NCBI RefSeq assembly: GCF_015350975.1
Contig: NZ_JADKRX010000001.1
Span: forward strand, 496,001 to 560,000
DNA from: Curtobacterium sp. VKM Ac-1395
Lineage (GTDB): Bacteria; Actinomycetota; Actinomycetes; Actinomycetales; Microbacteriaceae
Direction of reading: 5' to 3'
DNA length: 64,000 nucleotides
In this document: positions 8,570 through 17,868 of the stretch, piece by piece
Numbering within the stretch: position 1 is the stretch's first letter
How the letters are laid out: every line of letters begins with the position of its first letter
Made by a program: the position numbers and the translations under genes
The notes under the pieces: model-generated
What the model was told of the DNA's origin: nothing
Database searches by the model: none
The model's input: only the letters and a program-made list of their open reading frames with translations

Positions 8570-8632
8570 TCAGGCCGCGCTGGCGGCGCGGTGGACGTCG
8601 TCGGCGGTGGGACGGGAGGGAGCTGCCTGCAT
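8570..8632 (-). CDS. possible 20-codon leader ORF ahead of the DUF808 gene
   Basis: The ATG at 8632 opens a 20-codon frame (MQAAPSRPTADDVHRAASAA) that stops 15 bases before the DUF808 start. TAGGGT at 8640-8645 sits seven bases before this ATG, the spacing expected of a leaderless start, and no Shine-Dalgarno is seen. It may be a leader peptide that couples translation to the DUF808 gene, or simply untranslated leader. No homology is recognisable. Confidence 0.3.
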   Translation of the reverse strand: MQAAPSRPTADDVHRAASAA

Positions 8633-8654
8633 GAGGAGAACCCTATTCGTTCAC

Positions 8655-9413
8655 TCAGGCAGAGGCGCTGAGTGCTGCCCGCGCTGCCCGCACCACGTCA
8701 CTGTCGGTCACGAAGTGCGCGGAACCGTCGTCCGCCCCGCCCATCGGCACGCCCGCGTGCGCGCTGTCGGCGGCCGGACGCTTCGCGGAGAGGTGCACGG
8801 CGGCCGCTCCGGTGGCGACGAGGGCCGGCACGTCCGCGGGGATGACCCCGGCGCCGGCCATGACCTGCACGGGCCCGGCAGCCGACACCATGCGGGCGAT
8901 CGTCGCCGCGCCGGTGAGGGCGGTGGGGGCGGCGCCCGAGGTCAGCACGCGGGTGAACCCGAGGTCGGCGAGCAGTGCGACGGCGGCGACGGGGTCCGCC
9001 GCGTGGTCGATCGCCCGGTGCAGGGTCACCTCGACGTCGTCACGGAGTGCGCGGGCGGTGCCGACGAAGCGCCGCAGGACGTCGTGGTCGAGCGACCCGT
9101 CCGCCCCGAGTGCACCGACGACGACACCGGCGACGCCCGAGCGCACGATGGCCTCGAGTTCGCGGTCCATCAGCTCGACCTCGTCCGCGTCGTACACGAA
9201 CCCGCCCGGGCGGCACCGGACCAGGGCGTGCACGGGGATGCCCGTCGCGACCGCGGCCTCGACGAGCCCCTGCGACGGGGTCAGTCCGCCGAGTTCGAGC
9301 CCGACGCAGAGCTCGACCCGGTCGGCGCCGCCGTCTCGAGCGACGACCGCACCCGCGGGCGACGTGACGGCGATCTCGAGGGAGACCGGGGAGTCGGGAG
9401 TGGCAGAGGTCAC
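8655..9413 (-). CDS. cutC: CutC family protein
   Basis: A 252-residue TIM-barrel protein of the CutC family. Characteristic stretches are [38 protein letters not shown], the basic [12 protein letters not shown] strand and the VTLHRAIDH loop. The family was named for copper homeostasis, but a direct role in copper handling is disputed and no metal motif stands out here. The GTG start overlaps the stop of the M81 peptidase gene (GTGA), so it is the third cistron of the repressor-peptidase-CutC operon, which suggests a catabolic role connected with that locus rather than copper efflux. Confidence 0.9.
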   Translation of the reverse strand: MTSATPDSPVSLEIAVTSPAGAVVARDGGADRVELCVGLELGGLTPSQGLVEAAVATGIPVHALVRCRPGGFVYDADEVELMDRELEAIVRSGVAGVVVGALGADGSLDHDVLRRFVGTARALRDDVEVTLHRAIDHAADPVAAVALLADLGFTRVLTSGAAPTALTGAATIARMVSAAGPVQVMAGAGVIPADVPALVATGAAAVHLSAKRPAADSAHAGVPMGGADDGSAHFVTDSDVVRAARAALSASA

Positions 9414-10978
9414 GCGATGGCTCCGAGCGGTTCGTTCGAGGGCGGGATGATCCGGGCACCGAGGTCCGGCGCCGACGGGAACACCCGATCGTACGGGAAC
9501 ATCGGCCGCGCGATCCGGTGGTGCCCGAGGCGCTCGAGGTCCTGGTCGACCCCGCCCGGCGTCAGTGCGAGCATCCAGTCGGCGGCCATGTCGAACAGCT
9601 CCGGCTCGAGGTACCCGATCTTCACGATGACGACGTCGGCCTGGCGCGGAGCGAGGTCGAGGTCCGTGAAGTCGTGCTCGTGGTGGTACGGCTTCCGGTA
9701 CGTCGTGAGGACGGCGTACACGCTGCCGACCTGCAGCACGACCTCGGTCTCGGCGTCGCGGTCCCCGTGCTTGACCGCGTGCACCCGCCCGGTCATGGTG
9801 ATCGGTCCGGCGTGGACGTCGTCGACCGCGGCACCCGCCGTCACGGTCACGGTCGCACCGACGCCCGCGGCGACCGCGGTGGCGACGGCCTCGGGGCCGG
9901 GGACGCTCGCGTAGATGACCGTCGGGCCGTCCGCGGACCGGAACTCCGGCCGTGCCAGCACCTCCGTCAGCCCCCAGGTCATGTCGCCGGACCCGCCGGC
10001 GGTCGGGTTGTCGCCCGAGTCCGAGACGAAGTACGGCCGTGCGGCGCCGGGAGCGAGCGCGGCGTCGAGGCACTCGGCGAACGAGCCCGTCGGCGCGACG
10101 AACACGAAGTCCTCGCGCACCTCCCAGAACGCGCGGGCCAGTCGTTCGGCCCCGGCGGCCACGGCGTCCTGGTCCCACCCGGTGACGACGGTGACGGCAC
10201 GGTCGCGCGGCTGGTCGGCCCACGCGTACCCGACCCAGATCGCGGCGTCGAGCACGCCGTCCTCGGCCTCGACGGCGGGCACCTGGGCGTAGAGCGACGC
10301 GGCGGGTTCGATGCGCGTCGAGGTCTGCTCGCCGGGCAGCAGCACCGGGATCGGCACCCACGCCTTGACCGGACGCTGCGACCCGACCGGGCGGGTGGTG
10401 AGCACGTCGACCAGGTTCCGGACGGCGCGCTCCTTCGTCTCCATGGCGTCCTCGTGCGGGGCCATCCGGTAGCAGGTGACCAGGTCGACCTGGTGGGCGA
10501 GCTCCGCGGTGACGTTGCCGTGCAGGTCCATCGACGCCGACACGATGACGTCGAGACCGATCACCGCGCGGATGCGTCCGAGCAGGTCGGACTCGGCGTC
10601 GTCCAGGCCCTCGACCACCATCGCGCCGTGGATGTCGTACCAGAGGCCGTCCACGGTCGTCGACGACACCAGGGACTGCAGCCGGTCCACGATCTCGGAC
10701 GCGAGCGACTCGTACGCGTCCCGCGTCACCATCCCGCCGGGCAGCGCGTGCCCGATCAGCGCGCCGCGGAAGTCGGCGGCGTCGGACAGCCCGGCGAGGA
10801 AGTCGTAGCGGGCCACGACCTCGTCCCCACGGTCCGGGTGGAAGGCCTCTGCCTGGGTCCTGGTCGGCGTGAACGTCGACGTCTCGATGGCCAACCCGGC
10901 GATGGCGATGACCGGCCGCCGAGCCGGAGAACCGGCCGGAGACGGGGCGGGGGTGCTGCTGGGCACGGTGTCAGACAC
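9410..10978 (-). CDS. M81 family metallopeptidase (MlrC/microcystinase-like)
   Basis: A 522-residue cytoplasmic protein of peptidase family M81, whose best-known member, MlrC, cleaves a linearised cyclic peptide. Likely zinc ligands can be seen: Glu in AIETSTFTPT, Asp and His in SMDLHGNV, and His in APHEDAMET. The glycine-rich SDSGDNPTAGGSGD segment is typical. The C-terminal MlrC domain contains KIGYLEPELFDMA. The GTG at 10978 has AGGAG five bases upstream and overlaps the ROK stop by eight bases. Co-transcription with a ROK repressor and divergence from a peptide-type ABC importer suggest hydrolysis of an imported peptide or peptide conjugate. The substrate is unknown. Confidence 0.88.
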   Translation of the reverse strand: MSDTVPSSTPAPSPAGSPARRPVIAIAGLAIETSTFTPTRTQAEAFHPDRGDEVVARYDFLAGLSDAADFRGALIGHALPGGMVTRDAYESLASEIVDRLQSLVSSTTVDGLWYDIHGAMVVEGLDDAESDLLGRIRAVIGLDVIVSASMDLHGNVTAELAHQVDLVTCYRMAPHEDAMETKERAVRNLVDVLTTRPVGSQRPVKAWVPIPVLLPGEQTSTRIEPAASLYAQVPAVEAEDGVLDAAIWVGYAWADQPRDRAVTVVTGWDQDAVAAGAERLARAFWEVREDFVFVAPTGSFAECLDAALAPGAARPYFVSDSGDNPTAGGSGDMTWGLTEVLARPEFRSADGPTVIYASVPGPEAVATAVAAGVGATVTVTAGAAVDDVHAGPITMTGRVHAVKHGDRDAETEVVLQVGSVYAVLTTYRKPYHHEHDFTDLDLAPRQADVVIVKIGYLEPELFDMAADWMLALTPGGVDQDLERLGHHRIARPMFPYDRVFPSAPDLGARIIPPSNEPLGAIA

Positions 10979-12155
10979 GGACACTCCTGTTCCTGGTGGT
11001 CGACTGGGGGATCGGCGCAGACAGCTCCTGCAACGACGCCGCGAGGCCGCGCTGCAGGGCGAACTGCCCGGCACCGACGAGACCCGCGTCCGCACCGAGC
11101 GACGCGCGCTCGATGACGAGGTGCTGCGTCACGAGCGGGTGGCAGCTCTCGTAGAGCTGGCTCCGCACCGCGGCGACGAACGGGTCGAGGGTGGAGAGGA
11201 TGCCGCCGAGGTAGACGGCGTCCGGGTTGAAGAAGTTCACGTTGGCGGCGAGCACCTCGCCGAGGTACCGACCGGCCAGGCGCACGGCCCTGGTGGCCTC
11301 GGGGTCGGCGTCCGATGCGAGCCGGCCGACCTCGGCGGTCGAGGACACCGGCACGCCGGCCGCGCTGAGGATCCGCACGAGGGCGGCCCCGGACGCCACG
11401 GTCTCCAGGCACCCGGTGTTGCCGCACGAGCACGGGGTGTCCCCGGCCGCGTCGATGCGCACGTGCGTGATGTCGCCGGCGGCCCCGGTCGAGCCGCGGT
11501 AGAGCCGGCCGTCGATGACGATCCCGGCACCGATCGCCGAACCGGCCTTGATCGTGATGGCCTGTCGTCGTGACGACGGCTGCACGGTCTGCTCGCCCGC
11601 GGCCATGCAGTTCGCGTCGTTGTCGACGGCCGCCGGGACGCCGAAGTGCTCCTCGAGCCACGCCGCCACGGGGAAGCCGTTCCACCCGGGCATGCGGCTC
11701 GGCAGGTCGACGACCCCGGCCTCGACGTCGACCGGGCCGGGCAGGCTCAGCCCGACGCCGCGCAGGCCCTCCGCGCCACGGGTCGCGATCAGCGAGTCCA
11801 GCAGCTCCGCCAGTCGGGCCAGCCCGGCGGTCGGGCCGTCGGAGAGCGCGAACGGGACGTTCGAGACGGACTCGAGCGAGCCTCCCGCCAGGACGATGCC
11901 GACCCGAGCGTGTCCGCCACCGACGTCCGCGGCGACCGCGTACTCGTCCACCCCGCCGATCCGGAGCACCTTGCGGGGGCGACCGCCCGTGGAGACGTCG
12001 GTGCCCTCCTCGGCGAGGATCCCGTGGTCGAGCAGCTGGGCGACGACGTGCGAGACGGTCGACGGCGCGGCGCCGAGGAGCTGCGCGATCTCGGTGCGGC
12101 TCGACGCCTGCCCCGACGCGACGAGTTCCAGCACCCGCGAACTGAGGTCCGGCAC
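10971..12155 (-). CDS. ROK family transcriptional repressor (NagC/XylR type)
   Basis: A 394-residue ROK repressor: an N-terminal winged helix (around residues 25-60, EIAQLLGAAPSTVSHVVAQL) fused to a sugar-binding actin-like fold. The zinc signature CSCGNTGCLE is complete. A sugar or phosphosugar would release it from DNA. The GTG at 12155 is chosen because GGAG lies six bases upstream; a TTG twelve bases further out overlaps that ribosome site. It is divergent from the ABC importer and heads the M81-CutC operon, so it most likely represses both directions from the 217-bp intergenic region. Confidence 0.88.
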   Translation of the reverse strand: MPDLSSRVLELVASGQASSRTEIAQLLGAAPSTVSHVVAQLLDHGILAEEGTDVSTGGRPRKVLRIGGVDEYAVAADVGGGHARVGIVLAGGSLESVSNVPFALSDGPTAGLARLAELLDSLIATRGAEGLRGVGLSLPGPVDVEAGVVDLPSRMPGWNGFPVAAWLEEHFGVPAAVDNDANCMAAGEQTVQPSSRRQAITIKAGSAIGAGIVIDGRLYRGSTGAAGDITHVRIDAAGDTPCSCGNTGCLETVASGAALVRILSAAGVPVSSTAEVGRLASDADPEATRAVRLAGRYLGEVLAANVNFFNPDAVYLGGILSTLDPFVAAVRSQLYESCHPLVTQHLVIERASLGADAGLVGAGQFALQRGLAASLQELSAPIPQSTTRNRSVRV

Positions 12156-12372
12156 GACTTTCTCCAATCCGGCACGAAGACCAGCACAAGGGCCGACGAC
12201 GGCCGGGAAACCGCCGTCGTTCCGGGAGCCTAGCGGCCTCGTCGAGACCGGAGCCCTTTCGCCCGATCCGCAGAAACGAAGTATTTACACGAGAACGTTT
12301 GTTTTTCCAACGGCTTTTGCCATTGACTGTGCCCCACCCCGACCACCAGAACCACTCGCACTAGGAGTCCGC
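12156..12372. promoter_or_regulatory. divergent control region of the ROK/M81/CutC and ABC-importer operons
   Basis: This unusually AT-rich stretch for the window contains AAACG (12275-12279) and CGTTT (12296-12300), arms of an inverted repeat that could be the ROK operator. On the minus strand TTGGAA, 17 bases and TAAATA form a possible promoter for the repressor operon across the same DNA. AGGAG at 12363-12367 serves the binding-protein gene. Exact promoter assignment on the plus strand is uncertain. Confidence 0.5.
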
Positions 12373-14169
12373 ATGACCAAGCCCCGTCGCTGGGCCCTCC
12401 TCACCGGAGCCGCGCTCGCGGTGAGCGCACTGCTCGCCGGGTGTTCCGGAGGCGGTTCCGCCACCACGAACGCGAAGTCCGACGAGATCAACTACGCGCT
12501 GCCGGCGAACTTCACGCCGAACTGGATCCTGCCGATCGGCACCGCCGCGCACCTCAACACGAACAACGGCTCCATCGCGCAGTCCCTGTACGAGCCACTG
12601 GTGGCGTACGACGGCTCCACCGGCAAGATCGCCTGGAACAAGCAGGGCTCGATCGCCACGGCCGCCGACTTCGCGAGCGACGGCAAGAGCGTCACGGTGA
12701 CCCTGGGCGACCGCACGTGGTCGGACGGCAAGCCGATCACGAGCCGCGACGTCGAGTTCTGGTACAACCTCATCAAGGCCAACAAGGCGCAGTGGGGCTC
12801 CTACTCCGAGGGCAAGGTCCCGGACAACTGGACGTCGTTCAAGGCCGTCGACGACACCCACTTCACGATCACGTTCGACAAGGCCTACAACTCCGACTGG
12901 ATGCTCGCCAACCAGCTCAGCCTGGTCGTCCCGCTCCCGCAGCACGCCTGGGACAAGACCGGTGCCGACGCGACGGTGACCGACGCCGACGAGACCCCCG
13001 CCGGCGCCAAGCAGGTGTGGAAGTACATCAACACCGCCGCCGGCAAGATCGCGGACTACGACTCCGACCCGCTGTGGAAGACCATCTCCGGCCCGTACGG
13101 CGTCAAGTCGTTCACCACCGCCGGCAAGGTCCAGCTCGTCGCCAACGCGAAGTACGACGGCGGCCAGAAGGCCCAGATCAACACCGTCAACCTGCTGCCG
13201 TTCACGACGTCGGACGCCGAGACGAACGCGGTCCGCTCCGGCGAGGTCGACTACGGCTACATCCAGGCCACGGACATGGACCAGAAGGACTCGTTCACGG
13301 GCAAGGGCTACGACGTCAAGCCGTGGACCGGCTGGGCGATCACGTACATGCCGTACAACTTCAACAACCCGACCATGGGTGCCGTCTTCAAGCAGCTCTA
13401 CGCCCGCCAGGCCGTGCAGATGTCGGTCGACCAGGCCAGCCTGTCGAAGGTCGTCTTCAACGGCACCGCGACCCCGACCTACGGGCCCGTCCCGCAGGCG
13501 CAGGCATCCGACTACGTCTCCGAGGCGCAGAAGGACAACCCGTACCCGTTCAGCACGAAGAAGGCCGCGGCACTGCTCACGAGCCACGGCTGGACGAAGC
13601 AGGGCGGCACGATGGTCTGCACCGACCCGGGCAGCGGCGACAGCCAGTGCGGCGAGGGTGTCGCGAAGGGCACGAAGTTCACCATGCAGGTGCTGTCGCA
13701 GTCCGGCTCGTCCGTGACCGACAACATGATGAGCGCGATCCAGTCCTCGCTCGCCAAGACCGGCATCGGCTTCACCATCAAGACCGCGCCGGTGTCGAGC
13801 GTCCTCTCGCAGACCCCGACGTGCACCAGCGACGAGGACAGCTGCAAGTGGGACCTGTCCTTCTTCGGCACCGCCGGTAGCTGGTACTTCCCGGCGTACC
13901 CGACCGGTGAGGCGCTGTTCTCCACCGGCGGCTCGGCCAACTTCGGCAGCTACTCCAACACGTCCGTCGACGACCTGGTCAGCGCGACCACGACCTCGAC
14001 CGACTCGGCCGCGGTGCAGGACTACAGCGAAGCGGTCGCCAAGGACCTGCCCGTGATCTGGCTGCCGAGCCCGGACTACCAGATCTCGGTCGTCAAGAAG
14101 GGTCTGACCGGGTTCGAGCAGGACTCGCTGGCCAACTTCCACCCGTCCCAGTGGAAGTGGAGCAAGTAG
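12373..14169 (+). CDS. ABC transporter family 5 substrate-binding lipoprotein
   Basis: A 598-residue extracytoplasmic solute receptor of the SBP_bac_5 (oligopeptide/dipeptide, also some oligosaccharides) family. A lipoprotein signal peptide ends at LAGC with the lipidated Cys at residue 24. The mature protein has the family landmarks: an early repeated AxxLYEPLVAYD region, DGKSVTVTLGDRTWSDGKPITSRDVEFWYN and late binding-pocket loops. The start has AGGAG at 12363-12367. It is followed by a hairpin and the two permeases, so it can be made in excess over the membrane parts. The ligand is unknown; the linked peptidase and sugar kinase leave both peptides and sugars possible. Confidence 0.9.
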   Translation: MTKPRRWALLTGAALAVSALLAGCSGGGSATTNAKSDEINYALPANFTPNWILPIGTAAHLNTNNGSIAQSLYEPLVAYDGSTGKIAWNKQGSIATAADFASDGKSVTVTLGDRTWSDGKPITSRDVEFWYNLIKANKAQWGSYSEGKVPDNWTSFKAVDDTHFTITFDKAYNSDWMLANQLSLVVPLPQHAWDKTGADATVTDADETPAGAKQVWKYINTAAGKIADYDSDPLWKTISGPYGVKSFTTAGKVQLVANAKYDGGQKAQINTVNLLPFTTSDAETNAVRSGEVDYGYIQATDMDQKDSFTGKGYDVKPWTGWAITYMPYNFNNPTMGAVFKQLYARQAVQMSVDQASLSKVVFNGTATPTYGPVPQAQASDYVSEAQKDNPYPFSTKKAAALLTSHGWTKQGGTMVCTDPGSGDSQCGEGVAKGTKFTMQVLSQSGSSVTDNMMSAIQSSLAKTGIGFTIKTAPVSSVLSQTPTCTSDEDSCKWDLSFFGTAGSWYFPAYPTGEALFSTGGSANFGSYSNTSVDDLVSATTTSTDSAAVQDYSEAVAKDLPVIWLPSPDYQISVVKKGLTGFEQDSLANFHPSQWKWSK

Positions 14170-14184
14170 CCACCTGACCGATCG

Positions 14185-14221
14185 GGAGGCGCGGTGCGGG
14201 TCCGACCCACACCGCGCCTCC
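14185..14221 (+). terminator. intra-operon hairpin after the binding-protein gene
   Basis: Arms 14185-14201 (GGAGGCGCGGTG then CGGGT) and 14205-14221 (ACCCA then CACCGCGCCTCC) pair almost perfectly around a CCG loop. It lies between receptor and permease genes, a common place for a partial terminator or 3' stabilising hairpin that keeps receptor mRNA above permease mRNA. Confidence 0.7.
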
Positions 14222-14259
14222 GTCCCGGCTCGCGAACGCCATCCACCAACGGAAGCCGC

Positions 14260-15219
14260 ATGACCACAGTCCTCTACCTCACCCGGCGGGTGCTCCAAGC
14301 GCTCGTGGTGATCCTCATCGTCACGATCGTCGTGTTCTGCCTGCTGCACGCCCTGCCGGGCGGTCCCGCCCGCGGCGTCCTCGGCGTCTCCGCGACGCCG
14401 GTGCAGATCGCAGCGTTCAACCAGGCGCAGGGCCTCGACCAGCCGCTGCCCGTGCAGTACGTCCGGTTCCTCGGGCGCCTGCTGACCGGCGACCTCGGCA
14501 CGTCGTACACGCTCAACGAGCCGGTCTCGCAGCTCATCCAGGAACGGCTCCCGAAGACCCTCGTGCTGACCGGCCTGTCCGCGGTCCTCGGGCTCGTCGT
14601 CGCGATCCCGATCGGGATGTGGCAGGCGGCCCGCCGCAACGGTGCGGTGGACTACACGGTCACGGCGCTGGCGTTCGTCTTCTACTCGACGCCGGCGTTC
14701 TTCCTCGGCCTCGTGCTCATCGTCGTGTTCAGCCAGCAGCTGCCGTGGCTGCCGTCGCAGGCACCGAGCGGCACCACCCTCGCCGAGGTCTTCCAGGACC
14801 CGGCCGGTCTCGTGCTCCCCGTGCTGACCGGTGCGCTCGCGATGATCGCCGTGTTCAGCCGGTACATGCGGGCCTCGACGCTGGAGAACCTGCAGGAGGA
14901 CTACGTCCGCACCGCCCGTGCCGGCGGGGCCTCCACCGCCACGATCCTCCGGCGGCACGTGTTCCGGAACTCGCTGACGCCCGTCGTCGCGATGCTCGGC
15001 TACTACCTGCCCGTCCTGTTCGGCGGCGCGCTCGTCACCGAGCAGCTGTTCAACTACCCCGGCATGGGCCTGCTGTTCTGGAACGCGGCGCAGTCCTCGG
15101 ACTACCCGACGCTGCTCGGCTGCGTCCTCGTCATCTCGATCGCGACCGTCGTCGGCACCCTGGTGGCCGACGTCGCGCAGTCGCTCATCGATCCTCGTGT
15201 GAAGGCGGACCGCGCATGA
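14260..15219 (+). CDS. ABC transporter permease, DppB/OppB type
   Basis: A 319-residue inner-membrane permease of the peptide-type importer. The N terminus (YLTRRVLQALVVILIVTIVVF) is the usual first helix, followed by a periplasmic loop with the family sequence LGLDQPLPVQY in variant form. The C-terminal transport domain carries the EAA-like loop DYVRTARAGGASTATILRRHVFRN that docks on the ATPase. The ATG at 14260 is preceded by GGAAG. A 20-codon ORF overlaps its stop codon (ATGA), and the DppC-type gene starts just after. It works with the neighbouring receptor, second permease and double ATPase. Confidence 0.9.
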   Translation: MTTVLYLTRRVLQALVVILIVTIVVFCLLHALPGGPARGVLGVSATPVQIAAFNQAQGLDQPLPVQYVRFLGRLLTGDLGTSYTLNEPVSQLIQERLPKTLVLTGLSAVLGLVVAIPIGMWQAARRNGAVDYTVTALAFVFYSTPAFFLGLVLIVVFSQQLPWLPSQAPSGTTLAEVFQDPAGLVLPVLTGALAMIAVFSRYMRASTLENLQEDYVRTARAGGASTATILRRHVFRNSLTPVVAMLGYYLPVLFGGALVTEQLFNYPGMGLLFWNAAQSSDYPTLLGCVLVISIATVVGTLVADVAQSLIDPRVKADRA

Positions 15220-15278
15220 CCAAGACGTCGCTCATCGACACGTCCCGTCCCCAGGCAGTGACGGGGGTGCGCGCATGA
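15216..15278 (+). CDS. possible 20-codon coupling ORF between the two permease genes
   Basis: An ATG overlaps the DppB-type stop (ATGA at 15216-15219) and opens 20 codons, MTKTSLIDTSRPQAVTGVRA, whose own stop overlaps the next permease start (ATGA at 15275-15278). It is out of frame with both permeases. The double four-base overlap suggests that ribosomes travel across it by reinitiation, linking the two permeases. It could equally be a remnant of an altered N terminus. No similarity is recognised. Confidence 0.4.
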   Translation: MTKTSLIDTSRPQAVTGVRA

Positions 15279-16168
15279 CCGTCCAACTGGCCCCTGAAGC
15301 CCCGGGCGCCCCCGTCACGGTCGCCGCGACCGGGTTCCGCCTGGCCGCCCGCCGGTTCTCGCACAACACCCTCGCGGTCATCGGCCTCGTCGTGATCGTC
15401 GTGATCGTGCTGTTCTGCTTCGTCGGTCCCTTCCTCTACCCGACCGACCAGACGCACACGCTCCTCGAGCAGGCCAACCAGCGCCCGAGCGGCTCGCACT
15501 GGCTCGGCACCGACGCCGTCGGGCACGACGTCCTCGGCCGACTGATGTACGGCGGCAAGGTCTCGCTCCTGGTCGGCATCGCCGCCGGGGTCCTGGCGAC
15601 AGTCGTCGGCACGCTGTGGGGCTCGATCGCCGGGTACGTCGGCGGCTGGGTCGACGCCGTGATGATGCGCGTGGTGGACGCCGGCATCGCGATCCCCGCG
15701 CTGTTCATCCTGCTCGTCATCTCCGCGATCACGACGCCGGGGGTCGCCGGGCTCATCCTCATCCTCGGCCTGGTGTCGTGGCTGGTGCCGTCCCGCTTGA
15801 TCCGCGCCGAGACCCTGACGCTGAAGAACCGCGACTACGTCCTCACCCTGCGCGCGATCGGCGGCTCCCACGCCCGCGCCATCGGCAAGCACCTGCTGCC
15901 GAACTCGGTCTCCACGATCGTGGTCGCCGCCACGTTCCAGGTCGCCGACGCGATCCTCCTCGTCGCCTACGTCTCGTACCTCGGCCTGGGCGTCCAGCCG
16001 CCGGCGACGGACTGGGGCGGCATGCTCTCGGCGGGCCTCACCGCCGCCTACTCGGGACGCTGGTGGCTGATCGTGCCACCGGGTCTCGCCGTGATCCTCG
16101 TCGTCTGCGCGTTCAACGCCGTGGGCGACGGACTGCGGGACGCCTTCGACGTGAGGGGCCGCGGATGA
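15275..16168 (+). CDS. ABC transporter permease, DppC/OppC type
   Basis: A 297-residue second permease of the importer. It has the OppC N-terminal helix (LAVIGLVVIVVIVLFCFVGP), the conserved loop HWLGTDAVGHDVLGRLMYGG that follows it, and a transport domain with an EAA-like coupling loop (DYVLTLRAIGGSHARAIGKH). The start overlaps the stop of the preceding 20-codon ORF, and the ATPase gene overlaps its own stop (ATGA), so the whole block is translated in tandem. It forms the heterodimeric channel with the DppB-type subunit. Confidence 0.92.
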   Translation: MTVQLAPEAPGAPVTVAATGFRLAARRFSHNTLAVIGLVVIVVIVLFCFVGPFLYPTDQTHTLLEQANQRPSGSHWLGTDAVGHDVLGRLMYGGKVSLLVGIAAGVLATVVGTLWGSIAGYVGGWVDAVMMRVVDAGIAIPALFILLVISAITTPGVAGLILILGLVSWLVPSRLIRAETLTLKNRDYVLTLRAIGGSHARAIGKHLLPNSVSTIVVAATFQVADAILLVAYVSYLGLGVQPPATDWGGMLSAGLTAAYSGRWWLIVPPGLAVILVVCAFNAVGDGLRDAFDVRGRG

Positions 16169-17868
16169 CCGCCGACCAGATCCTCCGGATGACCGACCTC
16201 GGGGTCTCCTTCAGCACCGAGTCCGGCACGGTCGACGCCGTCCGCGGTGTCTCGCTGACCGTCGCCCCCGGCGAGACGCTCGCGCTCGTCGGCGAGTCGG
16301 GATCGGGCAAGTCCACCGTGGCGCTCGCCGCGATGGGGCTGCTCTCCGGCAACGCCACGGCCCACGGCAGCGCCGTCGTCGCCGGGCACGAGGTCGTCGG
16401 CGCCGCTGAGCCCGCCCTGCGCGGGCTGCGCGGACAGACCGTCTCGATGGTCTTCCAGGAGCCCGCCACCGCGCTCGACCCCCTCACCCGGGTCGGCGCG
16501 CAGATCGCCGAGGTCGTCCGGAACCACCGCTCGGTCTCCGCGTCCGAGGCAGCAGCAGCAGCCGTCGACCTGCTGGACCGCGTCGGCATCCCCGACCCGG
16601 CCGAGCGCGCGAAGGCGTTCCCGTTCCAGCTCTCCGGTGGGCAGCGCCAGCGCGTCGTGATCGCCATGGCCATCGCGAACAGCCCCGCGCTGCTCATCGC
16701 CGACGAGCCCACGACCGCACTCGACGTCACGGTGCAGGCCGAGATCCTCGAGCTGCTCCGCGCGCTCGCCGTGGACAGCGGCACCGGCGTGCTGCTCGTC
16801 ACCCACAACATGGGCGTCGTCGCGGACTTCGCCGACCGGGTCGCCGTGATGCTCCAGGGCGAGATCGTCGAGACCGGCAGCGTCGAGGACGTCCTGCTCC
16901 GCCCGCAGCACGAGTACACGAAGCGTCTGCTCGCCGCGGTGCCCCGGCTGGACACCGTCGAGTCCGTGACCGCACGCGACCGTGCGGCGGCTCCCGTCGC
17001 ACCCGTGGTCGCGTCCGACCCGGACGGGAGGCCCGACACCGCCCCGGTGGTCGACCTGCGGGACGTCTCGGTGACGTTCGGGCGCGGGGCGCGGGCGGTC
17101 CACGCCCTGAGCGGGATCGACATCGCCGTGCACGCCGGTGAGACCGTCGGCCTGGTCGGCGAGTCCGGCTCCGGCAAGTCCACGGCGGCGCGCGTCGCCC
17201 TCGGGCTCGTCAAGCCGAGCGGCGGGGAGGTCCGCCTGTTCGGGCAGGACCTCCGCCGGATCCCGCGGCGCGACCGACGCTCGCTGCGGTCGGGGATCGG
17301 CGTCGTGCTGCAGGACCCCGTGGCCTCGCTCGACGCCCGGATGTCCGTGGCCGAGTGCATCGCCGAACCGCTCGCCGTGCACCGCCGGGGGACCTCCTCC
17401 GCGGACCGACGGAAGCGCGTGGACGAGGTCCTCGACGCCGTGCGGCTGCCCAGGGCGCTGGCGTCCCGTGCGCCGCGTGAGCTCTCCGGTGGGCAGCGGC
17501 AGCGCGTCAGCCTGGCGCGGGCCCTGGTGCTCGAGCCCCGGCTGCTCGTCGCCGACGAGCCCACCTCGGCACTCGACGTCAGCGTGCAGGAAGCCGTGCT
17601 CGACGTCCTCACCGAGCTGCAGGCCGAGTTCGGGTTCGCGTGCCTGTTCGTCTCGCACGACCTCGCCGTCGTGCAGCACTTCGCCGAGCGGGTCGTCGTG
17701 ATGCGCCGCGGTGTCGTCGAGGAGCAGGGCACCACCGGCACGACGCTGCTGCACCCGACGACCGACTACACCAGGCGGTTGTTGGCGGCCGTCCCCGTGC
17801 CGGACCCCGTGCTGCAACGGCAGCGTCGGGCCGAGCGGCTCGCCACCCTCGCGGCGGTGACCTCGTGA
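16165..17868 (+). CDS. ABC transporter ATPase with two nucleotide-binding domains (DppD-DppF fusion)
   Basis: A 567-residue protein holding both ATPase domains of the importer in one chain. Each half has a complete set of motifs: Walker A GESGSGKS at about residues 45-52 and again near 332-339, signature LSGGQRQR twice, and Walker B LLIADEPTTALD and LLVADEPTSALD. Each half also ends in the oligopeptide-transporter C-terminal extension (HEYTKRLLAAVP; TDYTRRLLAAVP). The two halves are joined by an acidic-proline linker around residues 265-300. The ATG overlaps the DppC-type stop by four bases, and the ROK kinase overlaps its own stop. It powers uptake at the cytoplasmic face. Confidence 0.93.
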   Translation: MTADQILRMTDLGVSFSTESGTVDAVRGVSLTVAPGETLALVGESGSGKSTVALAAMGLLSGNATAHGSAVVAGHEVVGAAEPALRGLRGQTVSMVFQEPATALDPLTRVGAQIAEVVRNHRSVSASEAAAAAVDLLDRVGIPDPAERAKAFPFQLSGGQRQRVVIAMAIANSPALLIADEPTTALDVTVQAEILELLRALAVDSGTGVLLVTHNMGVVADFADRVAVMLQGEIVETGSVEDVLLRPQHEYTKRLLAAVPRLDTVESVTARDRAAAPVAPVVASDPDGRPDTAPVVDLRDVSVTFGRGARAVHALSGIDIAVHAGETVGLVGESGSGKSTAARVALGLVKPSGGEVRLFGQDLRRIPRRDRRSLRSGIGVVLQDPVASLDARMSVAECIAEPLAVHRRGTSSADRRKRVDEVLDAVRLPRALASRAPRELSGGQRQRVSLARALVLEPRLLVADEPTSALDVSVQEAVLDVLTELQAEFGFACLFVSHDLAVVQHFAERVVVMRRGVVEEQGTTGTTLLHPTTDYTRRLLAAVPVPDPVLQRQRRAERLATLAAVTS

